A stretch of 18,002 bases of DNA. Origin: JBBRWV01 sp038248985. GTDB lineage: Bacteria > Planctomycetota > Phycisphaerae > WQYP01. The position numbers and the translations under genes were made by a program. The first letter of the stretch is position 1. Each line of letters begins with the position of its first letter. Positions 7,079 to 16,052 of this stretch are shown in pieces. The stretch covers positions 1 through 18,002 of the forward strand of contig JBBRWV010000075.1 in the NCBI GenBank assembly GCA_038248985.1, read 5' to 3'. The notes below the pieces were generated by a model, which was given only the letters and a program-made list of their open reading frames with translations, was not told the origin of the DNA and ran no database searches.

Positions 7079-7378
7079 AAAACCAGAAGCTTCCTCTTGG
7101 CTCTCCCTGACTTACCTTTGAATTCGCGGTGAATTCCCCCGCGCCTTCACATCGGCAGGTTCGGCCGATGCGGCCCGATGCCGCATGCCGCAGTGCGATT
7201 GCAACGGTCATCGTTTCTCTCCTGCGAATCTTCCCAATTTCCCGAACTTGCCTCTCAGGAGGATGGCCTCCCCCCCGTTCGAAGTTCGCGATAAAAACAC
7301 CACCCCTCCACTTTCTCGCCTTTTACGCTGCAATTCGTTAAAATAAGGAGCTAAGTATTTTCACATACTGAGGAACTT
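7079..7378. other. Intergenic region between the deiodinase-like and cupin genes
   Basis: This 300-bp gap has no convincing gene; a 70-codon open frame at 7129-7341 has no homology I recognise and no ribosome binding site. It holds a GC-rich hairpin at 7168-7186. Next to the cupin ribosome binding site are a TAAAAT hexamer (7339-7344, a possible -10 without a good -35) and a short dyad AGTAT-N6-ATACT (7354-7369). Confidence 0.45.
7168..7186. repeat. GC-rich hairpin
   Basis: A perfect 7-bp inverted repeat, ATGCGGC-N5-GCCGCAT, is followed directly by another copy of the right half core (GCCGCA). No T-tract follows on either strand, so it is not a standard intrinsic terminator. The function is unknown. 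Confidence 0.4.
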
Positions 7379-8128
7379 ATGGATATCCGTCAATTCATTC
7401 TCCCCGCCGGTGTCGGCCTCACCCACATCCAAGTCTATGACACCCCGGGCCCCGATGGCGTTATCTCCGGCGGAACCCACATCCACCTCGTCTGCTCCGA
7501 AATCTACTATATCCTCAAAGGCACCGGTACCCTCGAAACCATGGATATCGACGGTGTCCAGTCTGTTGACCTCGAACCCAACAAGGTCGTCTTCTTCCGC
7601 CCCGGTGTCTTTCACCGCGTCCTCAACCCCCACAAAAACCTCGAAATCCTCGCCATCATGCAAAATGGCGGTCTCCCCGAGCGCGGCGATTTCGTCATGT
7701 CCTTCCCCAACTCCGTCCTCACCAACCATGCCGAATACTCCGCCGCTCTCCGCTCCCGTGACCTCCAAGAAGCCCTGACCCGTCGTGATCTCTCCCTCAA
7801 AGGTTACCTGGAAATCAAAGACGCCTTCACTCGCAGCCCCACCCATGGCGCCGAAGCCCTCCGCCTCTTCTATCGCCTCGCCCGCAACCTCATCGCCCCC
7901 AAGGTCGACGGCTTTGAATGGGTCCTCAAAAGCGGCGCGCAAAATGAAGCCAAAACCAGTCTCGATGCCTGCGACTTTATCCGCAGCGGCAACACCAGCT
8001 ACCTCGAAAAATCACGCCACGCCGCCATCTTCCCCATGAACGATGCCCCCCGCATGGGCATGTGCGGCCAATTGCACCCCTACTCCCTCGACGAATCATT
8101 CTTGAGCGAAGGCAAAAAAGTGGCGTAA
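7379..8128 (+). CDS. Cupin-domain protein (249 aa)
   Basis: A single-domain metal-binding cupin in the N-terminal half. Motif 1 is present as GGTHIHLVCSEIYYILKGTG (31-50), with ligands His34, His36 and Glu41. Motif 2 is PGVFHRVLN (75-83), with His79. All four expected ligands are therefore kept, and a mononuclear Fe, Mn or Zn site is likely. Residues 100-249 form a mainly helical C-terminal part (LRSRDLQEALTRRDLSLKGYLE, GAEALRLFYRLARNLIAPKVDGFEWV) that I do not recognise. The reaction, if any, is unknown: cupins include dioxygenases, sugar isomerases and simple binding proteins. The ATG has GAGGA 5 nt upstream. No signal peptide is present, so it should be cytoplasmic. It lies 128 bp upstream of asd in the same direction. 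Confidence 0.85.
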   Translation: MDIRQFILPAGVGLTHIQVYDTPGPDGVISGGTHIHLVCSEIYYILKGTGTLETMDIDGVQSVDLEPNKVVFFRPGVFHRVLNPHKNLEILAIMQNGGLPERGDFVMSFPNSVLTNHAEYSAALRSRDLQEALTRRDLSLKGYLEIKDAFTRSPTHGAEALRLFYRLARNLIAPKVDGFEWVLKSGAQNEAKTSLDACDFIRSGNTSYLEKSRHAAIFPMNDAPRMGMCGQLHPYSLDESFLSEGKKVA

Positions 8129-8256
8129 CCAACCCCCGCGTGACCCCGCCGCGCGATGCCCCTGAACGCATCCCGCGCCGCATGTCCGCTAACTTCGTAA
8201 AAATCGTCCGCTCTATTCGTTCCTGTTTTTTTCCCAGAAAGGCCAAGGGCTATCAT

Positions 8257-9273
<1,017 letters not shown>

Positions 9274-9294
9274 TCTCGCGAAGGGTTCGGCACC

Positions 9295-10035
9295 ATGCCC
9301 ATCAGACGCTTTCGCATGACTCTCGCCTACGACGGCACGGCCTACTGCGGATGGCAACGCCAGCGCGATTCCATCTCCACCGTCCAACGCCAAGTCGAGA
9401 TCGCCGCCGGCATCATCCTCAGCCACCCCGTCATCGTCGACGGCTCCTCCCGCACCGATTCCGGCGTCCACGCCCAGGGCCAGGTCGCCGTCCTGCGCGC
9501 CGACACCACCCTCGACGCCGAACGCCTCCGCCGCGCCATCAACTCCCGCCTCCCCGAAGACATCCTCATCCGCGACATGGCCGAAGTCTCCGAAAACTTC
9601 AACATCCGCCGCGCCAAGCACAAACGCTACCGCTACCTCATCTGGGCCGATCGCGACCGCCCCCTCTTCTTCCGCCACTTCACCTACCACTTCTACAAAG
9701 ACCTCGACATCCAACGCATGCAGGACGCCTGCCGGCACTTCGTCGGCCAGCACGATTTCAACGCCTTCAAAGGCGTCAAAGACAAACGCGATTTCACCGT
9801 CCGCACCATCTTCTCCTGCAACATCCACCGCCGCGGCCCCCTCGTCATCTTCGGCGTCGAAGGCAACGGCTTCCTCTTCCACATGGTCCGCTCCATGGTC
9901 GGCACCGTCCTTGAAATCGGCCGCGGACACTGGCATCCCGACTGCATTCCCGAGATCATCGCCAGCCGCGACCGCGAACGCGCCGGCCCCACCGCCATGC
10001 CCCAGGGCTTGTTCCTCCAATGGATTCGTTTCTAA
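9295..10035 (+). CDS. truA: tRNA pseudouridine(38-40) synthase TruA (246 aa)
   Basis: Converts uridines 38-40 of the tRNA anticodon stem-loop to pseudouridine. Diagnostic motifs are LAYDGTAYCGWQRQ (10-23), GSSRTDSGVHAQGQVA (50-65, catalytic Asp55), RYRYLIW, FVGQHDFNAFKGV and FLFHMVRSMVGTVLEIGRG. The length is normal and all catalytic elements are intact. The ATG is preceded by GAAGGG. The stop lies 13 bp before the GTG start of the glycosyltransferase, so the two are likely co-transcribed and translationally close. Confidence 0.96.
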   Translation: MPIRRFRMTLAYDGTAYCGWQRQRDSISTVQRQVEIAAGIILSHPVIVDGSSRTDSGVHAQGQVAVLRADTTLDAERLRRAINSRLPEDILIRDMAEVSENFNIRRAKHKRYRYLIWADRDRPLFFRHFTYHFYKDLDIQRMQDACRHFVGQHDFNAFKGVKDKRDFTVRTIFSCNIHRRGPLVIFGVEGNGFLFHMVRSMVGTVLEIGRGHWHPDCIPEIIASRDRERAGPTAMPQGLFLQWIRF

Positions 10036-10048
10036 AAGGCAGATCACC

Positions 10049-11260
10049 GTGCGGATCCTCCACATCATCACTCGCCTCATCGTCGGCGGTGCGCAGGAAA
10101 ACACCCTCCTCTCCTGCGACGGCCTCCACGAACGCGGCCACGAGGTCATCCTCCTCACCGGCCCCAGCACCGGACCCGAAGGCTCCCTCATGGCCCGCGC
10201 CGAAGCCGTCGGCTACAAAATAATCGTCACGCCCCATCTCGTCCGCAGTCCGCACCCCTACCACGACCCACTCGCCTACCGTGAAATCCGCCGCCTCTGC
10301 CGCCAGCTCCACCCTGACATCGTCCACACTCATTCCAGCAAAGCCGGCATCCTCGGCCGCGCCGCCGCCTGGAAAGAAAAACAACGCGTCGCTAAAAAAT
10401 CAAAACTCAGCACTCCGCATTCCGCCACCCCCGCCGTCGTCCACACCATCCACGGCCTCCCATTCCACCCCTACCAGCGTGCCATCATCAACAAAATGTG
10501 GATCGCTCTCGAAGCCTCCGCCGCCCGCCATTGCGATGCCACCATCTGCGTCGCCGATGCCATGACCCGCCAAGCCCTCGCCGCCGGCGTCGGCACCCCC
10601 AACCTCTACACCACCATCTACAGCGGCATGGACGTCGAACCCTTCCTCCACCCCGCCCTCACCCGCGAACAGGTCCGCGCCCAACTTCACATCCCCCCCG
10701 CCGCCTTCGTCTTCGCCACCATCGCCCGCCTCCAACCTCTCAAAGGCCACGACGACCTCCTCGCCCAGTTCGACCACCTCCTCGCCAACGTCCCCGACGC
10801 CCACCTCCTCTGGATCGGCGATGGCGTCTTCCGCCCCCGCTTCGAACAAACCCTTCGCGAAAAAGGCCTGACCAATCGCGTCACCATGACCGGCCTCGTC
10901 CCCCCGCAACAAGTCCCCCAACTCCTCCCCGCCGCCGATGCCCTCGTCCATCCCAGCTATCGCGAAGGCCTCGCCCGCGCTCTGCCTCAAGCCCTTCTCG
11001 CCGGCCTCCCCGTCGTCTCTTACGATTGCGACGGCGCTGCCGAAGTCTGCCTCGAAGGCCAAACCGGCCACCTCGCCCCCACCGGCGATTCCCACGCCCT
11101 CTGCAACGCCATGATCCGCCTCGCCGCCGACCGCCCGCGCGCCCTCGCCATGGGCGCCCTCGGCCGCGACCTCTGCCGCCAGCGCTTTGACTGGCGCACC
11201 ATGGTTCAACAAATCGAATCCGTCTACACCCGCCTCCTCTCCCAGGAATCTGCATCATGA
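10049..11260 (+). CDS. GT4-family glycosyltransferase (403 aa)
   Basis: A GT-B fold retaining glycosyltransferase that probably moves a sugar from a nucleotide-sugar to a cell-surface or lipid acceptor; donor and acceptor cannot be read from sequence. The N-terminal glycine-rich loop is LIVGGAQENTL (10-20), followed by HTHSSKAGILGR (93-104) and HTIHGLPFHPYQ (132-143). The C-domain has ARLQPLKGHDDLL (226-238), LWIGDG and HPSYREGLARALPQALLAG (301-319). The usual E-x7-E reads Glu306...Gln314, so the second Glu is Gln. The GTG start sits after AAAAGGC; the frame is open upstream inside truA but shows no similarity there. Residues about 109-127 form a low-complexity insert encoded by unusually A-rich DNA with a heptamer repeat. 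Its stop overlaps the HAD start by 4 bp (ATGA), indicating coupled translation. Confidence 0.9.
   Translation: MRILHIITRLIVGGAQENTLLSCDGLHERGHEVILLTGPSTGPEGSLMARAEAVGYKIIVTPHLVRSPHPYHDPLAYREIRRLCRQLHPDIVHTHSSKAGILGRAAAWKEKQRVAKKSKLSTPHSATPAVVHTIHGLPFHPYQRAIINKMWIALEASAARHCDATICVADAMTRQALAAGVGTPNLYTTIYSGMDVEPFLHPALTREQVRAQLHIPPAAFVFATIARLQPLKGHDDLLAQFDHLLANVPDAHLLWIGDGVFRPRFEQTLREKGLTNRVTMTGLVPPQQVPQLLPAADALVHPSYREGLARALPQALLAGLPVVSYDCDGAAEVCLEGQTGHLAPTGDSHALCNAMIRLAADRPRALAMGALGRDLCRQRFDWRTMVQQIESVYTRLLSQESAS
10405..10425 (+). repeat. Three tandem 7-bp units inside the glycosyltransferase gene
   Basis: Three adjacent imperfect heptamers, ACTCAGC, ACTCCGC and ATTCCGC, follow an A-rich run. 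They encode part of the STPHSAT segment of the low-complexity insert. Because 21 bp is a multiple of three, the reading frame is preserved. Confidence 0.5.
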
Positions 11261-12132
11261 AAAAGCCCTACTGGCAAGCCATCGCCTGCGACCTCGACGG
11301 CACCCTCATCGGACGCAATCACCACATGAACGACCGCGATCTCGACGCCCTGCGCGCCGCCCGCGCCGCCGGCATCCACATCGCCATTTGCACCGGACGT
11401 AACGTCTTCGAATCCGCCGGCCCCATTGCCGCTCTCGACCTCACCGGACCAGGCATCTTCGTCAACGGCACCATGGTCTGCGATATGAACGACGGATCCA
11501 CCCTCGCCGCCCGCCGCATCGAACCCCGCCTCGCCGAAAATGCCATCGACTTCTTCGGTTCACGCGGCCACGCCGTCCTCGTCCTCGTCGAAGATCCCGT
11601 CACCAATCGCCCTTTCTATCTCCGTACTGATCACGGCCCACCCCATCGCGCCACCGTCGAATGGCTCCTCGCCAACCGCCTCCATGCCGAAATCGCCAAC
11701 GATATCCCCACTCTGTTGCGCAACTTCATCATCCGCCTCGGCATCGTAGTCGACGTCCACGACGCCGCCGATATCGCCGCCGCCATCGCCGCCACCTTCG
11801 GCCCGCGCGTCGCCAGCCACTCCATCTACTCCCCCTACTATGACTGTCAAATTCTCGAAATATTCGCACCCCGGGTCAGTAAATGGAACGGCATCAAGGA
11901 CCTCTGCTCCTGCCTCAGTCTCGACACCTCGCGCGTCATCGCCATCGGCGACGATGTCAACGATATCTCCATGCTCCACGCCGCCGCCCTCAGCTTCGCC
12001 ATGGGCAACGCCATCGAAGACGTCAAACGTCACGCCAAGCAACTCACCACTTCCCAGCCTCATTGCGGCGTCGCCGTCGTGATCGAGTCCCTCCTCCGCG
12101 GCGAACTCGACCCGCCCAGATGCACTCGCTGA
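11257..12132 (+). CDS. Cof-type HAD-family phosphatase (291 aa)
   Basis: A haloacid dehalogenase superfamily hydrolase that acts through a phospho-aspartate. Motif I is DLDGTL (Asp12 nucleophile, Asp14), motif II is CTGR, motif III is the Lys of VSKWNGIK, and motif IV is IGDDVNDISML. The long cap between motifs II and III is the C2 type of the Cof subfamily (sugar phosphates, nucleotides or pyridoxal phosphate as typical substrates; the exact one is unknown). All catalytic residues are present. Its ATG overlaps the stop of the glycosyltransferase (ATGA), so it is translationally coupled to it. Its stop is only 13 bp from the stop of the convergent protease gene, leaving no room for a separate terminator. 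Confidence 0.93.
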   Translation: MKKPYWQAIACDLDGTLIGRNHHMNDRDLDALRAARAAGIHIAICTGRNVFESAGPIAALDLTGPGIFVNGTMVCDMNDGSTLAARRIEPRLAENAIDFFGSRGHAVLVLVEDPVTNRPFYLRTDHGPPHRATVEWLLANRLHAEIANDIPTLLRNFIIRLGIVVDVHDAADIAAAIAATFGPRVASHSIYSPYYDCQILEIFAPRVSKWNGIKDLCSCLSLDTSRVIAIGDDVNDISMLHAAALSFAMGNAIEDVKRHAKQLTTSQPHCGVAVVIESLLRGELDPPRCTR

Positions 12133-12145
12133 CGCCCCCCGTCAC

Positions 12146-13216
12146 TCACCGCAACCCCTCGTACCGATACTCCAGAACACTCCCCGTCAATTTCCGCAAC
12201 GTCTCCGGATCAACCTTCACTTCCACCCGCGTCGTCCCGCCCGGCGCGCTCGCCGTTAGAGCCTCGAAAAGCCCCGATTTCGGCTTCAGCCGAATCACCG
12301 TCGGATTTGCTAAACTCGCATCTGCCGCAGTCTTCACGCACACTTCATCCAGGTACGCAATCTCATCGATCAGCCCCAGCGCCAGCGCATCGTCCGCCGT
12401 CCAGACCTTCCCGATCGCCACCTTCTCCACCGGATCCTTTAACTTCGTCCCGCGTCCATCCTTCACAATTTGCATGAATTTCGCGTGCGCCTGGTTGATG
12501 ATCCCCTTGAAATACAGCTTGTCCGCCTCGCTGAACTTCTTGAACGGCGAGCCCGCATCCTTGAACTCCTCCGCCGCATCCGATTTCACCGTCTCCGGCT
12601 GCACCCCAATCTTCTTCATCATCTCTGTCACTTCGATCGTCTGCATGATCACCCCGATCGATCCTGTGATCGTCGTCGGCTGCGCGTAAATTCTGTCCGC
12701 TGGCATCGACACGTAGTACCCGCCCGACGCCGCCAGTGTTCCCATCGACACCACAACCTTCCGCCTCGTCCCCTTCAACTGCGTGATCAAATGATGTATC
12801 TCATCCGACGACGTCACCCCTCCCCCCGGTGAATCCACCGCAATCACCACCGCCTTGATGTTCGCATCCGACTTGATGTACTCGCAATATTGAAACACCT
12901 GCCTCGTCATCGATCCATCAATCGCCCCCTCGATCGGCAAAATCGCAATCTTATCGCGTCCCCCGTCCACCATCACCTCCGTCTCCACATGCTGCGCCGG
13001 CCCCCTCCCGCCTCCGCCGCCGCTAAGCCCCGCCACCGCGATCAGCATCACCAGAAGAATGCCGTTCGCGACAATCGAAACCAGCAACAGCAGCGTCACC
13101 AATATCGCGAAAATCCTCCCCCCACGCCGCCGCGGCGCAGCCGGCGGTGGATTGGTCGGCTGCAAATACGTCTGCTGCGGCTGGTAACCCGGTAGCGGTG
13201 GCGGAATGTCCGACAT
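12146..13216 (-). CDS. sppA: Membrane-anchored signal peptide peptidase, SppA type, S49 family (356 aa)
   Basis: A serine protease that degrades cleaved signal peptides and other membrane-associated peptides. Order of parts: a Pro/Gln-rich cytoplasmic N-terminus (1-28), a basic patch APRRRGGR (27-34), one long transmembrane segment (about 35-63), a Gly-rich linker, then the S49 protease core. Motifs include VVIAVDSPGGG (123-133) and MGTLAASGGYYVSMPADRIYA (158-178, nucleophile Ser164). TGSIGVI and a lysine in TVKSDAAEEFKDAGSP (Lys211) fit the Ser/Lys dyad of the short Bacillus-type enzyme. The length fits the short form with a single S49 domain. The ATG with AGGAG 7 nt upstream was preferred over a TTG six codons earlier. 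It follows the isomerase gene by 48 bp on the same strand. Confidence 0.92.
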   Translation of the reverse strand: MSDIPPPLPGYQPQQTYLQPTNPPPAAPRRRGGRIFAILVTLLLLVSIVANGILLVMLIAVAGLSGGGGGRGPAQHVETEVMVDGGRDKIAILPIEGAIDGSMTRQVFQYCEYIKSDANIKAVVIAVDSPGGGVTSSDEIHHLITQLKGTRRKVVVSMGTLAASGGYYVSMPADRIYAQPTTITGSIGVIMQTIEVTEMMKKIGVQPETVKSDAAEEFKDAGSPFKKFSEADKLYFKGIINQAHAKFMQIVKDGRGTKLKDPVEKVAIGKVWTADDALALGLIDEIAYLDEVCVKTAADASLANPTVIRLKPKSGLFEALTASAPGGTTRVEVKVDPETLRKLTGSVLEYRYEGLR

Positions 13217-13264
13217 ATCAAATCTCCTGCGCAATGCGCCCTAAAAAATATCGCTTATCACCCT

Positions 13265-14023
13265 TTATACGACGCCCGCCTTCTGCAGGTTCTTGAAACT
13301 CGTCGCAATCGCATCCAGCGGCGGCGTCCCGTAGCAGTCGTCCTGCTCCACCACAAACCACTCCACACCCCACGAAGACGCCTCGGCAAAAATCTTCGAA
13401 AAATCAATCACGCCCGTGCCCACCGGCGAAAAATGCTTGTCCGGTCCCGCCGCCATGTCCTTCACATGCAGGTGCGTCACCCGACCACTGTATTTCGCCG
13501 CATACGCGTGCGGATCTTCCCCGCCGCGCTTCGCCCAGTACAAATCCAACTCCATTTTCAAATTCTTCGGCGCCGCTTCAAACAACACGTCCAGCGCATA
13601 CTTTCCATCCACTTTCTGAAACTCAAAATCATGATTGTGATACGCCAACGACAAACCCCGTGCCTTCAACTTCCCGCCCACTTCCTCCAAAAACCGCCCC
13701 AGCTTCGCCCATCCGTCCGGCCCCTTCCGTCGGTCTTCCGAAAGCCACGGCACAATTAGCGTCTTACACCCCAACTCACTGTAATACGCCATCGTCTTCT
13801 CCAAATCTCCCTCAAAAGACTCGATCCCCACATGCGCCCCCGCTGGCGCCAACTTCAACCGCGCCAGCACCCCCTTCAGCTCCGCCGCGCTCAACCCCCC
13901 CGTCCCCGCCAGTTCCACGCCGGCATACCCAATCGCTGCCACCTTCTCCAACGTCCCCACAAAATCCTTGCTCGTCAGATCGCGCAACGTATACATCTGC
14001 ACTGCCACCGGAACCTTCGCCAT
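13265..14023 (-). CDS. Sugar-phosphate isomerase/epimerase-like TIM barrel protein (252 aa)
   Basis: A xylose-isomerase-like TIM barrel (AP endonuclease 2 family, PF01261). Characteristic segments are VAVQMYTLRD (7-15), IGYAGVELAG (31-40), LAYHNHDFEF (126-135), MELDLYWAKRGGEDP (157-171), VTHLHVKD (182-189), GTGVIDF and FVVEQDD. Acidic and His residues at the strand ends (for example Glu37, Asp160, His186, Glu226) would form the divalent-metal site. The substrate is not identifiable; relatives act on inositol, keto-sugars or hydroxypyruvate. No signal peptide is present. The ATG has AGGAG 6 nt upstream; a TTG two codons earlier was rejected. It lies between zwf and the protease gene on the same strand, 111 bp after zwf. 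Confidence 0.88.
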   Translation of the reverse strand: MAKVPVAVQMYTLRDLTSKDFVGTLEKVAAIGYAGVELAGTGGLSAAELKGVLARLKLAPAGAHVGIESFEGDLEKTMAYYSELGCKTLIVPWLSEDRRKGPDGWAKLGRFLEEVGGKLKARGLSLAYHNHDFEFQKVDGKYALDVLFEAAPKNLKMELDLYWAKRGGEDPHAYAAKYSGRVTHLHVKDMAAGPDKHFSPVGTGVIDFSKIFAEASSWGVEWFVVEQDDCYGTPPLDAIATSFKNLQKAGVV

Positions 14024-14087
14024 TACCAACTCCTAAAAAAAGTAAAGACTCGTAGTCGTTAATCACATGAATAGTCGTAGTTCCATT

Positions 14088-14109
14088 TTCGTTTTTTTCG
14101 TGCCTTCGT
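14088..14109. repeat. Short periodic TTCGT repeat between zwf and the isomerase gene
   Basis: Three TTCGT units occur at 14088, 14097 and 14105, spaced 9 and 8 bp. On the minus strand this reads CACGAAGG-CACGAAAAA-AACGAAAA. It lies in an AT-rich intergenic patch of 111 bp. I have an impression that similar ACGAA-periodic tracts occur between genes in other bacterial genomes, but I cannot verify this here. Confidence 0.4.
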
Positions 14110-14134
14110 GGTTATTAATAAAACCTCGTCACCT

Positions 14135-15718
14135 TCAATAATCCGCCTCAATCGCTATATCCCGCGTCGACGTCTCCTTCAACGCATCCCACGCCCGCCC
14201 TTCACGCTGCAACATATGCCCCGACTCCTCCGGGCCCCACGACCCCGGCTCATAAAACGCCAGCGGCGGCGACCCCTTCGCCCACTCCGTCTCAATCGAA
14301 TCAATGATTTTCCACGCCACTTCCACCTCATCGTTCCGGATAAACAATGTCGAATCCCCCAATATCGAATCCAGCAGCAACCGCTCGTACGCCTCCGGCG
14401 AGTACGAACCAAACGCCAGGTCATACGCAAAATCCATGTGCGCCGGCGCTATCCGCGTCACGTTCCCCGGCGTCTTCGCATTAATCAGCAGCGATATCCC
14501 CTCGTGCGGCTGCACCCGCAATACCAGCACATTATGACTCACCTGCCGCGCCACCGTATTAAACAGCACCCCCGGAGCCGGCTTGAAATGAATCGAAATC
14601 TCCGACCCCTGCCGCGGCATCCGCTTCCCCGAACGCAAATAAAACGGCACCCCCTGCCACCGCCAGTTATCAATAAACAACTTCACCGCCGCAAACGTCT
14701 CCGTCTGACTGTCCGCCGCCACCCGCTCCTCCTGACGATACCCCTTCACTTCCTTCGCCGAAATCCTCCCCGACTTGTACTGCCCCCGCGTCGTCCGCCG
14801 CACCACCTCCCCCGGCGTCAACGGCTGGATCGACCGCAGCACCATCACCTTCTCATCCCGTATCGAATTCGCGTCCAGCGCCACCGGAGGCTCCATCGCC
14901 GTCAACGCCAGCAACTGCATCAAATGATTCTGCACCATGTCCCGCATCGCCCCTGCCGATTCATAGTACGGCCCGCGACCCTCCACCCCCAGCGTCTCCC
15001 CCACCGTGATCTGCACATGATCGATATGATTGCGATTCCATACCGGCTCAAACAACCCGTTCGCAAAACGAAACACCAGCATGTTCTGCACCGTCTGCTT
15101 GCCCAGGTAATGATCGATCCGGAAAACCTGCGATTCCGAAAACACATGGTTGATCGCAATGTTCAGCTCATGCGCTGTCGCCAGGTCTCGCCCAAACGGC
15201 TTTTCCACGATCACCCGCCGCCACGCCGCCGAACTGTACGGATCGATATTCCCCAGACCCGCCTCACCCAGATGCTGAATGATCGGAAAAAATTCCGTCG
15301 GACTTGTCGACAAATAATACATCCGCCGTCCCCCGATATTGAATTGCTTGTCCAACTCCGCAAAACGCGCCGCCAGCCGCACATACCCGTCCCCATCCTC
15401 AAACGTCGATTGAAGATAAAACAGCTTCGACGCCACCTTCTCCCACACCCCCGCATCCACCGGCTTGCTCCGCGAAAATTTCGTCACCCCCTCCAGCATC
15501 TCCGCCCGAAATTCCTCATCGGTCTTCGGACGCCGCGCAAATCCCACCACCACAGTGTTCTCATGCAACAGCCCCTCCCGCGTCAAATTGTATATCGCCG
15601 GCAAAAGCTTCCGCATCGTCAAATCCCCCGTCGCCCCGAATATCACCAATATGCACGGCTCCGCCCGCCCCGGTTCCGCTGCCTTCCCCCCGCGCGCCGC
15701 CTGCACTTCCGTCGACAT
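14135..15718 (-). CDS. zwf: Glucose-6-phosphate 1-dehydrogenase (527 aa)
   Basis: Oxidises glucose-6-phosphate to 6-phosphogluconolactone with NADP+ or NAD+, the entry step of the oxidative pentose phosphate pathway. Visible motifs are the nucleotide-binding FGATGDLTMRKLLPAIYNL (27-45), VEKPFGRDL (171-179), the substrate/catalytic signature FRIDHYLGK (199-207, Asp202 and His203) and ESAGAMRDMVQNH with the catalytic base His265. YLRSGKRMP appears in the C-domain. The length is normal. The ATG has AGGAG 9-10 nt upstream. A plausible promoter lies at 15791-15819. It leads a minus-strand run with the isomerase and SppA genes. Confidence 0.97.
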   Translation of the reverse strand: MSTEVQAARGGKAAEPGRAEPCILVIFGATGDLTMRKLLPAIYNLTREGLLHENTVVVGFARRPKTDEEFRAEMLEGVTKFSRSKPVDAGVWEKVASKLFYLQSTFEDGDGYVRLAARFAELDKQFNIGGRRMYYLSTSPTEFFPIIQHLGEAGLGNIDPYSSAAWRRVIVEKPFGRDLATAHELNIAINHVFSESQVFRIDHYLGKQTVQNMLVFRFANGLFEPVWNRNHIDHVQITVGETLGVEGRGPYYESAGAMRDMVQNHLMQLLALTAMEPPVALDANSIRDEKVMVLRSIQPLTPGEVVRRTTRGQYKSGRISAKEVKGYRQEERVAADSQTETFAAVKLFIDNWRWQGVPFYLRSGKRMPRQGSEISIHFKPAPGVLFNTVARQVSHNVLVLRVQPHEGISLLINAKTPGNVTRIAPAHMDFAYDLAFGSYSPEAYERLLLDSILGDSTLFIRNDEVEVAWKIIDSIETEWAKGSPPLAFYEPGSWGPEESGHMLQREGRAWDALKETSTRDIAIEADY

Positions 15719-15778
15719 TCTTCCGGCTCCTGTTAGCTCCGCAGCCTCTCCGCATCACGACGCCGCTCGCTACGGCTT

Positions 15779-15811
15779 CATGGGGTAATGACGATACATC
15801 CGAACCCCATG
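15779..15811. repeat. Inverted repeat in the zwf upstream region
   Basis: A perfect 7-bp dyad, CATGGGG-N19-CCCCATG, flanks the predicted -10 element of the zwf promoter. The half-site spacing of 26 bp centre to centre could suit a dimeric regulator. A separate 10-bp palindrome, TCACGCGTGA, lies at 15816-15825. No regulator is assigned. Confidence 0.4.
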
Positions 15812-15819
15812 CGTGTCAC
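15791..15819 (-). promoter_or_regulatory. Sigma70-like promoter of zwf
   Basis: On the minus strand GTGACA (15814-15819, 5/6) and TATCGT (15791-15796, 4/6) are separated by 17 bp. The predicted transcript would begin near 15784, with a leader of about 66 nt before the zwf ATG. The element overlaps the end of the helicase remnant. Confidence 0.45.
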
Positions 15820-15991
15820 GCGTGAATCCCGCACGCCGTCATCAACAAATTCAAACTCTCCGACGTCGTGATCAAAATATGCGCGGCCTCTTCAACATCG
15901 CCACCCGCACCTGCGGCGGCGTCGGCAAAACCACCCGCTCCTCAAACCACCTCTGTACCACCGCGTGAAAAATGTGCATACTCTTATTCAT
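15816..15991 (-). pseudogene. Remnant of an Lhr-type DEAD/DEAH helicase gene
   Basis: On the minus strand the frame starting at the ATG at 15991 reads MNKSMHIFHAVVQRWFEERV, then VLPTPPQ. This matches the N-terminus and Q-motif of Lhr-family ATP-dependent helicases (E. coli Lhr has FSPATRDWFLRAFKQPTAVQ). The next residues, VRVAMLKRP, jump straight to the region just before the TTPES motif, so roughly 120 residues including the Walker A site are missing. The frame then stops at 15872-15874. After a shift, a second frame (15816-15881) reads HILITTSESLNLLMTACG, matching the family segment ILITTPESLYLMLTS, and stops. An internal deletion, a frameshift and loss of the whole rest of the protein show a dead gene. 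The match was made by eye, but two separate family motifs in the right order support it. Confidence 0.65.
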
Positions 15992-16052
15992 CGCGGCTTA
16001 TCTTAGGCGAAAAAAAACCTCCGTAATTGGCAATCAATCAAAGGACCTCCCC

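Noticed and set aside
7129..7341. A 70-codon plus-strand frame upstream of the cupin gene
   Set aside because: No ribosome binding site, no recognisable similarity, and it runs through a hairpin and AT-rich promoter-like DNA.
14108..15736. A 542-codon open frame on the plus strand opposite zwf
   Set aside because: The translation is Arg/His/Pro/Leu-rich low complexity; the minus strand encodes complete glucose-6-phosphate dehydrogenase.
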